Assembly: GCF_016862375.1 (NCBI RefSeq)
Contig: NZ_BOMV01000098.1
Coordinates: forward strand, 1-39,612
Length of the DNA: 39,612 nucleotides
Direction: 5' to 3'
DNA from: Paractinoplanes rishiriensis
GTDB taxonomy: Bacteria > Actinomycetota > Actinomycetes > Mycobacteriales > Micromonosporaceae
The notes beneath the pieces were generated by a model. That model was given only the letters and a program-made list of their open reading frames with translations. It was not told where the DNA came from and searched no databases. Within the stretch, counting starts at the first letter, position 1. The number at the start of each line of letters is the position of its first letter. This document shows, one piece after another, positions 7,212 through 13,655 of the stretch. Both the position numbers and the translations under genes were made by a program.

Positions 7212-8843
7212 TCAGGCTGCGACCGGCGCCTGCGTGGGCTCGCCGCGGGCGTCTGCGACGTCGCCCGGCGGCTGGTCGTCGTCTACCGGATCGCAGTCGC
7301 TCTCGTCGGCAGTTGCAGACCCGGCCGGGTCGCCGTCCTGCACGTGCGACTCGGCGACGGTGTCGTCGGCGGTGAGGAGCTGGTAGTGGCGGGTTTCGGC
7401 GTCGCTGAGCGGGTAGCCGGCGCCGGCGAGCATGTCGTAGAACGCCACCGTGCGGGGTTCGTCGACCCAGGCGGTCTCGTCCGTGGCTGCCTCGAGATTG
7501 GAGAGCATCGCGCACAGCCAGCGAGCGACGAGGGTGCGCCGCAGCCGGTCCTCGGCCGCGGTCGTCAAAGTCTCGGAGTCGGCGCCGCCGAGCCCGGCGT
7601 ACAGGGCGTCGAGTTTGACCGAGCGGCTCATGTTCTGGCCGAGCAGGGTCGCCCGTAACGCCGGCACATACAGGGTGCGGGCCGCCTTCGCGGTGCCCCA
7701 GGTGGCGCGGATGAAATCGCGGCGCGCCTCGACGATGTCGCCCAGCTGCTCGCGCAGAAGGATCCGTGCCTGCTCTTCGGCTTCGCGCCGCGCGGCCTCT
7801 TCCTCGCTCATCCACGAGAAATCCGCCACGGTGCGCTTCTGGTAGCCGTACTTGTCGGGGTCGGTGCAGTAGACGACCGTGTTCGCCCGGGTGCCGTCGC
7901 GTTCGATGAACGCGGCCATCCCCGGCATGGTCTTGATCTGCTCCGGATCCAGCCGGTTGCCGTCGGCGTCGGCCAGCTTGCGCACGTCGACCTCGGCGCT
8001 GTCGTAACCGAAGCCTTTCGGCCGGGCGGTGACCTTCACTCCCTCGATGACCAGATTGGCCTTCGCCAGGTCTTTGGCCGCGGTGTAGGCGCGGCTGGCC
8101 CGGGCGGCGCCGAGGGACTGCTGGAACCGCCACCGGTTGCCGAGCTCGCCGACCAGCTTCCGGTAGACGGCCGGGGTGTCCTCGAACTCGGCCAACGCCG
8201 CCGCATCGTCGAAGCTGATGGCCCCAGTGTCGATGGCCTGCTTGGCGACCTGCGGCAGTTCCCGGACCCGCAGGGTTCGGCGGACCTGCGTGGCCGGGAC
8301 GGCGCGCACCGCTGCGATCTGCTGCTCGGTCCAGCCGAGCAGCGTCAGCTGGTGGAAGCTCTCGGATTCCTCGCTGACCGTCAGCCCGACCCGGTGGGTG
8401 TTCTCCAGCATCTGCGCGAGGATCTGATGCACCGCACCCTGATCGGTGATGACCCAGCACGGCACCTCGGTCAGGCCGACCTCGATCGCCGAGTACTTAC
8501 GCCGATGGCCCATCAGCAGCATGAATCCCTCGTCGACGGGGACGACGACCAGCGGTTCGAGGACGCCGACGACCCGCATCGACGCGGTCAGATCGGCTAG
8601 ATCGCCGATGGTGTTGCGGGGGTTGCGCGGGCTGTCGATCAGCTCGTGGGGGTCGAGCAGCTCCATGCGGACCGACGGCGGGGTGACGACGACCGGCAAC
8701 GGCAGCGGGTTTTCATCGTCGTTGACGATCTCGCCGTCGACGATGTCGAGCGTCGCTCGTTCGAGGTCGGTGCCGGCTGCCGTGTCGTGGCGGGTGCGGT
8801 CGGCGTCGTGTTCCTCCGGCGGGGACGTGAGCATGGTGGTCAT
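7212..8843 (-). CDS. large ParB/Spo0J-like nuclease-fold protein
   Basis: A 543-aa protein with an N-terminal ParB domain: LLDPHELIDSPRNPR (62-76), GFMLLMGHRRKYSAIEVGL (106-124) with the GHRR arginine patch (112-115), and ENTHR (147-151), the family's ENxxR box. A helix-turn-helix region follows (TEQQIAAVRAVPATQVRRTL). The C-terminal 300 residues are unlike chromosomal ParB and include a charged helix (EEEAARREAEEQARILLREQ) and an acidic tail. ParB proteins bind parS sites and hydrolyse CTP; this large type is common on actinobacterial elements and may regulate or replicate rather than partition. No ParA is present in the window. The ATG at 8843 has AAGGAG seven bases upstream. Confidence 0.88.
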   Translation of the reverse strand: MTTMLTSPPEEHDADRTRHDTAAGTDLERATLDIVDGEIVNDDENPLPLPVVVTPPSVRMELLDPHELIDSPRNPRNTIGDLADLTASMRVVGVLEPLVVVPVDEGFMLLMGHRRKYSAIEVGLTEVPCWVITDQGAVHQILAQMLENTHRVGLTVSEESESFHQLTLLGWTEQQIAAVRAVPATQVRRTLRVRELPQVAKQAIDTGAISFDDAAALAEFEDTPAVYRKLVGELGNRWRFQQSLGAARASRAYTAAKDLAKANLVIEGVKVTARPKGFGYDSAEVDVRKLADADGNRLDPEQIKTMPGMAAFIERDGTRANTVVYCTDPDKYGYQKRTVADFSWMSEEEAARREAEEQARILLREQLGDIVEARRDFIRATWGTAKAARTLYVPALRATLLGQNMSRSVKLDALYAGLGGADSETLTTAAEDRLRRTLVARWLCAMLSNLEAATDETAWVDEPRTVAFYDMLAGAGYPLSDAETRHYQLLTADDTVAESHVQDGDPAGSATADESDCDPVDDDQPPGDVADARGEPTQAPVAA

Positions 8844-8886
8844 GACGGGACTCCTTGAACAGGTCGGCGGGCTGCCCCGCTGCTGA

Positions 8887-8914
8887 GCCGCCCACGGACG
8901 GGCCTGTGGGCGGC
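8887..8914 (-). terminator. intercistronic hairpin upstream of the ParB-like gene
   Basis: GCCGCCCAC (8887-8895) pairs perfectly with GTGGGCGGC (8906-8914). It lies about 45 bases before the ParB ATG in a 264-base gap with no gene. There is no T tract, so RNA processing or stabilisation is as likely as termination. Confidence 0.4.
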
Positions 8915-9107
8915 GCTGGCCCGGTCCGTCCGGCCGGCCGATCGGCGCCGGCCCGCCGAAGACCCAGCCGGCTGCAACGAGCGCGCACCTCGGCGGCAGA
9001 CGGATGCCGGGTGGGTCTTGGCGGGACCAGCCGCGGTCGGCCAGGATCCGGTGGCCAGCACCGCCCGGGACCGACGCGGGCCGATGCGCAACGGCCGGGC
9101 GATGGGG

Positions 9108-10177
9108 TCAGGCGCTGAGCGCCGGGACAGCGGTCCAGTGCTGGTAGGCGTGATGAAGGGCGTGCCGGTAGCCGTCGCCGTGGTTGGCGCAGTCCGGGCA
9201 CAACCCGACCGTGGGCCCGACCCGGTCGTAGTCGTGCGCGGTGAGGCTGAACCCGGCGCTGAACGGGCCGAGGGGGCCGCGGGGATCGTTGTGCCCGTCG
9301 TCGAATCCCCACAGCGGCCAGCCGCAGAGCAGGCACCGGCCGTGGTAGCGCAGCACCCGGCCGTCGTGCCACCCGCCGACGATCTGCTGAGCCGGCGTTT
9401 GCACGGCGGCGGCGCCGGCCAGCCGCGGCGCGTCCACCGGCTCCGGTTCCCGACCTGGGTCGGGTGCGAGGAGAAACTCGATTCCGGTCGCGCCGACCGG
9501 TTTGGTCATGCGCACCAGCCGTGTCGCTACCTGGACCCCGGACGGGGTGAAGGCGTCAGCGGGTAGCGGCAGGTGGGTGCCGTGGTGCTCGACGAACGCC
9601 CGCGCGTCGGCCGCGGTGCCGCTACTGCGGTAGGCGAACCCGGCGGGGACGACGGCGACCAGCCGGCCGCAGCAGATGCCAGGCCGCCCGCAGATGTTCC
9701 AGCCACACGTCCGCCTGTCCCGCGACGGTGAACGGCGGGTTCATGACCACCGCGTCGAACTGCAGCCCGGCGCGGGCGGCCGCCCCGGTGTACTGCTCGA
9801 ACGTTGTTGCGTACACCGCGACCGGGGCGGCCGAGCCGGTGGTGCGGTCGGCGCACAACTGGGCACGCACCGGGTCCGGCTCGACCGCGGTGACCGTCAC
9901 TGCCGGGTTGGTGCGCAGGATCGCCGTGACTAGGGGAGCCGTCACCGGCCGACGGTTCGAGAACCCGGGCGCCGGGCGAGAGCCAGCGCAGGTCGTGGTG
10001 CGGGGCGCCGCACAGTTCGTCGGCGAGCTCGTCCGGCGTTCGCACGTATCCGCTTCGCCGGCACGCCGGCAGCGAGGCCCGGCCGGCGGGCAGCGTGCCG
10101 GTGATCAGGCCGACCGCCGCGACGTCGTCCACGCGAGGCGCTGGATGGCTGCGCGCTCCAGACAAAGATCGATGCAA
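9108..10177 (-). pseudogene. N6-adenine-type SAM methyltransferase split across three frames
   Basis: Read through two frame changes this is one coherent methyltransferase of about 355 aa. Frame 1 (from about 10177) carries GYVRTPDELADELCG and motif I, VLEPSAGDG. At a run of four C/G (9933-9936) the signal shifts by +1 into TAILRTNPAVTVTAVEPDPV and the catalytic NPPF in FDAVVMNPPFTVAGQADVW, then LRAAWHLLRP. Near 9660 it shifts +1 again into VAVVPAGFAYRSS and continues to the stop at 9108 with two Cys pairs (CLLC, CPDC) likely to bind zinc. NPPF is the motif IV form of N6-adenine methyltransferases. The start is uncertain: TTG at 10177 follows AGAAGGA, and GTG near 10127 is possible. The last segment could be translated alone from GTG at 9515 (135 aa). 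As read, the gene cannot make the full enzyme. Confidence 0.8.
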
Positions 10178-10202
10178 AACGTCCTTCTCAGGGCAAAAGA
10201 AT

Positions 10203-10250
10203 GCCGCCCGGCCGCGCGGAGTAGCGACGTGCTCCGCGCGCCCGGACGGC
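10203..10250 (-). terminator. strong Rho-independent terminator
   Basis: Nineteen-base arms (10203-10221 and 10232-10250) pair with only two mismatches around a 10-base loop. On the minus strand the stem is followed by ATTCTTTTG. It directly follows the DUF4192 gene and immediately precedes the split methyltransferase, making it the clearest intrinsic terminator in the left block. Confidence 0.75.
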
Positions 10251-10283
10251 ACGTCTAGGCGGATGGATCAGGGTCGGGTCGCG

Positions 10284-11219
10284 TCAGTCCTGCTGGAGCA
10301 GGTCGGCGACCGTGATGCCGGCGGGCAGCGGCCACGGCAGCGACCGCGGGTCGGTGTGGTTGTCGACCAGGGCGAACACGATCGACGCCAGCAGGTCCAG
10401 CCGGCCCGTCGATGCGATGCGCTGCAGGGCTGCGCGGGCGAGGACTTCGTTGCCGCGCCGCCACGCGCACCAGGCGGCCAGCGCCGCAGGCCGGGCGACG
10501 TGGCTGTCGGGGATCCGCCGGGTGGCGTCCAGCCACAGGTCCTGCTGCCACATGTGGTCGTCGGTGGACTCCCACGCCAGGTCGCGCGCCGTCCGGTCGT
10601 GCAGGGTGACGGCGAGGGCGGCCATCTGCTGATCGTCGAGCCGCACACCCTGGCGCGCCGCCGCCATCAGCTCACTAGTATTCGGCATCCGGGCCGGCAA
10701 CCGGTCCATCGCCTCGCGGACCTGCTGCTGCGCCACGGGGTCGGGATCGACCAGCGCTACCAGGTCCGCGCGGGAACGCCACGCAACCTTTCCCTGCACG
10801 GTTGCGGCAGCCGCCACCGTGGTCGCCCGCGGGTCGAACCGGACACCGCCGGCGGCGGTGCACCGGCACGCGTCGCGCAGGCAGTAGTAGCGGCCGTCGG
10901 CCAGCAGGAACCGGGCGATCACCGGCCGGATCGTGTCGAGCGTGTCGATCACGTGCCGCAGCGTGTCCCGGGCGGACAACGGCCCATACCCGATGACCAC
11001 CAGGCCGGTGACGTGCTGCCGCTCGATAACCGGGGTCAAGCCCGCCACGATCGCCTCGACGGGAGCGTCGAGGTCCAGGCGGAGCCCGCAGGCGAGCTGA
11101 TGGCCCGGCCGCAGCAGGAGCAGGACCACGCTGTCGGTCGGGTGGAACCCGATCACGTAGGGCACCATGCCCAGCAGATCGGCTGCCGACCTGAGTTGGG
11201 TCGCGTCGGACTCGGTCAT
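10284..11219 (-). CDS. DUF4192 domain-containing protein
   Basis: A 311-aa member of the DUF4192 family, widespread in actinobacteria and of unknown function. Diagnostic stretches are the N-terminal LRSAADLLGMVPYVIGFHPT followed by DSVVLLLLRPG and later GLVVIGYGP, a mid-protein DACRCTAAGGVRFDP, and the C-terminal AALAAWCAWRRGNEVLARAA helix block. There is no signal peptide or membrane segment. The ATG at 11219 is preceded by GAGGAG seven bases upstream. It lies between a DprA-like gene and DNA methyltransferases, which hints at a DNA-linked role, but none is demonstrated for the family as far as I know. Confidence 0.88.
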   Translation of the reverse strand: MTESDATQLRSAADLLGMVPYVIGFHPTDSVVLLLLRPGHQLACGLRLDLDAPVEAIVAGLTPVIERQHVTGLVVIGYGPLSARDTLRHVIDTLDTIRPVIARFLLADGRYYCLRDACRCTAAGGVRFDPRATTVAAAATVQGKVAWRSRADLVALVDPDPVAQQQVREAMDRLPARMPNTSELMAAARQGVRLDDQQMAALAVTLHDRTARDLAWESTDDHMWQQDLWLDATRRIPDSHVARPAALAAWCAWRRGNEVLARAALQRIASTGRLDLLASIVFALVDNHTDPRSLPWPLPAGITVADLLQQD

Positions 11220-11245
11220 GACGGATCTCCTCACCTTCGACAAAA

Positions 11246-11320
11246 AGGGGGCCGACCCGGCGACCGCACCGCCGCGCCTCGTTGGCGGTGGGCGGTGTGC
11301 GGACGCGGGTGGCTGACCCC
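11246..11320 (-). terminator. probable terminator between the DprA-like and DUF4192 genes
   Basis: A long imperfect stem (ACCGCACCGCC at 11263-11273 against GGCGGTGTGCGG at 11291-11302, with outer pairing of GACCCG and CGGGT) ends on the minus strand with CCCCCTTTTTG. The T5 tract supports intrinsic termination. The DUF4192 ribosome binding site follows within 20 bases. Confidence 0.45.
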
Positions 11321-11515
11321 GGGCGCGGACCGGGCATGGCGCCGGGCGCCGGGCAAGGGATCCGGACCTGACCAGCAACAGCAGCGACCTCGAGGCTCCG
11401 GATTGACTGGGCGGTTGCCAGGTCTGGCCGGCACGCCCTTGCCGGCGAACGGCGTGGCCGGTACTCACGCGGGGCAGCACACCCCGGGCCGCGACCACCG
11501 GCCACCACCCGGGTG

Positions 11516-12643
11516 TCAGCAGCTTTCGGCGGTGACCGGCCCGGCCACCTCGATCGAAATCTCCTCGCGGCTGCCGCTCGGCGCCTGCACGACCAGGTCG
11601 ACCCGGGCCCTGCCGCGGTGGGCGGCCAGCACGACGTCGAGGCCTTCGTTCGCGGCGTGCGCCGGCGTGCCCGCCCACACCTGAAACGGCGCCAGCTGTG
11701 CCACCAGCAGCCCTCCATCGTCCCAGCGCACGGTGGCGTGGATCGTGAACGCCAGCAGCGGCCGGTCGCTGGTATCACGCAGGGCGGCCATCACCTCGTC
11801 GGCGGCGGTGGCCACCTGGGCGGCGCCGGCGCGGAGCAACTGGTGGCAGCCGGCCGACATGGCCGAGGTGATCGGACCGGGAACCGCCCACACCCGGCAC
11901 CCGGCCTCGGCCGCCTGCCGCGCGGCCTGCACCGCGCCACCGCGCAAGGACGCCTCCACCAGCACGGACCCCAGGGCCATGCGGTAGAGCAGATGATCGG
12001 TCACCTGCGCGCGGGAGCGGGTCAGCTCGCACCCGGGCGGGAACACGCTGATCACGGTGCCGCGGGAGGCGGCGTGCTGCACGATCGGGCCACGGTGGTG
12101 GCCGCCGCACTGGTCCAAGCCGCACGCCGCGAGTAGCACCGGTTTGGCCTGCGCGACCGCCAGGACACCACCGATCGCGTGCCGGGAAACGCCGAGGCTC
12201 GCGGTAGTGACCACCGTCCACCCGGCGCCGGCCATATCGGTGGCGAGGCTGGCCGCGACGTGCCCGCCGTACGAGGTGCACGCGCGCGACCCGGTGACCG
12301 CGACCGCCTCGGTCACCGCAGCGGCGACATCGGTGTCGCCCTGCACCCACAGGCAGGGCAGATCATCGCAGCCGGTACCCGCGGGCCATCCGGGATCACC
12401 GGGAACGAGCATGCCGATCGACGCCATCTCGGCACGTTCCCGCAAAAACTTCCCGAGCTTCGCCAGCCGCTCGACCGGTGTCTCGCGACAGGGCAGCGGA
12501 TCGGCGCTCAGGACTGGGAACACCCACGAGCCGGCACGCAGCCCGAACTCGTCGACCAGACCGGCGAACTCGCAGGGCAACGCCCGGCCCACGTGAAAAG
12601 ACAGGCCAGCACGAACATCTCGGATATCGTCCTGAACACTCAT
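11516..12643 (-). CDS. DprA/Smf-like DNA-processing protein
   Basis: A 375-aa protein with the DprA Rossmann-like core: AVTGSRACTSYGGHVAASLA, WTVVTTASLGVSRHAIGG, then VISVFPPGCELTRSRAQV, LVEASLRGGAVQAARQAAE and VWAVPGPITSAMSAGCHQLL with LLRAGAAQV. DprA binds single-stranded DNA and loads RecA during transformation. Family G-A-GID is here SLGVSRHAIGG, and the usual EG is replaced, so the nucleotide-like pocket is divergent. An extra domain of about 80 residues follows the core (LAFTIHATVRWDDGG, then RVDLVVQAPSG). The ATG at 12643 is preceded by GGAGG. Location on an element suggests a role in handling its own ssDNA or in phage conflict; DprA-like proteins are known in some defence loci. That role is inference. 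Confidence 0.82.
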   Translation of the reverse strand: MSVQDDIRDVRAGLSFHVGRALPCEFAGLVDEFGLRAGSWVFPVLSADPLPCRETPVERLAKLGKFLRERAEMASIGMLVPGDPGWPAGTGCDDLPCLWVQGDTDVAAAVTEAVAVTGSRACTSYGGHVAASLATDMAGAGWTVVTTASLGVSRHAIGGVLAVAQAKPVLLAACGLDQCGGHHRGPIVQHAASRGTVISVFPPGCELTRSRAQVTDHLLYRMALGSVLVEASLRGGAVQAARQAAEAGCRVWAVPGPITSAMSAGCHQLLRAGAAQVATAADEVMAALRDTSDRPLLAFTIHATVRWDDGGLLVAQLAPFQVWAGTPAHAANEGLDVVLAAHRGRARVDLVVQAPSGSREEISIEVAGPVTAESC

Positions 12644-12740
12644 GGCACCTCCGACACACGGCAACCGGTCCGGCGGGCAACCGTCGCGGTATGCCGCCGG
12701 GAGGGACGGCACGAAAACGGCCCGCGCGCGGCGCAGCCGG

Positions 12741-12829
12741 TGTCAAGCCCAGGGCCCGGCCAGTTCCGAGTGGACGTGGACTGTGAGGTGAGCGGTGACC
12801 GTCGGCCGGTGTAGGCCCGGGGCTTGACA
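12741..12829. repeat. long interrupted palindrome with TTGACA at both outer ends
   Basis: TGTCAAGCCCAGGGCC (12741-12756) and GGCCCGGGGCTTGACA (12814-12829) are inverted repeats with one mismatch, and the 57-base spacer has further CCGGCC/GGCCGG pairing. Each arm reads TTGACA outward, the -35 hexamer, but no good -10 lies at 16-18 bases on either side. It lies about 100 bases upstream of the DprA-like gene, at the head of the minus-strand cluster, and may be an operator or a structured leader. Confidence 0.5.
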
Positions 12830-13193
12830 ACGGCCAGCCCGGGCGGGACCGTGCCAGGTCCCTTCCCGGCCACGCACCGTAGGCCTGACCGCCCGGGCCG
12901 CGCGTCCCTTCAATGCGAGCCGCGATTGCGCGGAGCGGCGCAGCGTTGCACGCGGGAACGGAAGGGCTGGTCCGGTCGAGGTTCGGGGCCGGCCGCGCGT
13001 TGCGCGTGCCGGGAGGCGGTGACTGCGACTACCTCGCAAAAAGCGGCGGCGACGGTGTTGTCTCCCGGCACGCGCAGGCACGAATGTCAAAGTTCATCGC
13101 GGCCGGCACTTAAGCCCAGCCGTGATGGAAAGACCCACTGGGTGAACGCAGCGTGGATGGTGCCCTCAAGGCTCCGCGGGCGCCGCCACGCGT

Positions 13194-13544
13194 CGCTTTA
13201 TCGGCGACACGTCACACTTTCCGGACGTCGACGAGTACGTCTGGCTCATGGAGACCGGCTCGCCGGCCTGGACATCGTGGCTCCGTGAGGTCGACCGAGC
13301 TCGCCGCTAACGGTCGCGAGCGCGTTACGTCGCGTGGGCGCTCAGCGCGGCCCGCACTCCACCGCGCAAGTCCGTGCTCGCTCGGAAGGTCTCCGGCGGC
13401 AGCCAGTTTGTCCAGGCGGTCCGCGCTGGCTGGAGCCTGGTCGCCCGCACCGACGGACCGGCAGTCGTGCCCCTCGACACGCTCGCCAACACTGTAGTCG
13501 ACGTCACCGCGAGGAGCTTCTGTGCGGGCCGCTCAAGGCGCTGA
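13194..13544 (+). pseudogene. decayed coding remnant
   Basis: One plus-strand frame reads as protein on both sides of an in-frame TAA (13308-13310). The first part is FIGDTSHFPDVDEYVWLMET, then SPAWTSWLREVDRARR; the second is YVAWALSAARTPPRKSVLAR, then SQFVQAVRAGWSLVARTDGP, ending at TGA 13542-13544. No start codon with a ribosome binding site is evident upstream. It is not recognised. The surrounding 12644-13655 gap otherwise holds only the palindrome at 12741-12829, so this is probably the relic of an interrupted gene. Confidence 0.35.
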
Positions 13545-13655
13545 TCTCGGCAGCGAGTCGCAGCCGCACTAGCCAACCGGCGGCATCACACAATCGATTG
13601 CCGTCCGCCCTCGGGCCTTTTTACACCGGCCGGTCGTATGCCCGACGCAGCACGG

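Noticed and set aside
6096..7658. 520-codon plus-strand open frame
   Set aside because: It lies antisense to the C5 methyltransferase and ParB-like genes, whose motifs are unmistakable; high GC produces long antisense frames.
6502..8460. 652-codon minus-strand open frame
   Set aside because: It is the out-of-frame shadow of the ParB-like and C5 methyltransferase genes.
10095..11684. 529-codon plus-strand open frame
   Set aside because: Antisense to the DUF4192 gene and crossing two terminators; no recognisable motif.
12824..12862. Promoter from TTGACA at 12824 on the plus strand
   Set aside because: No -10-like hexamer at 16-18 bases; the hexamer is part of the palindrome arm.
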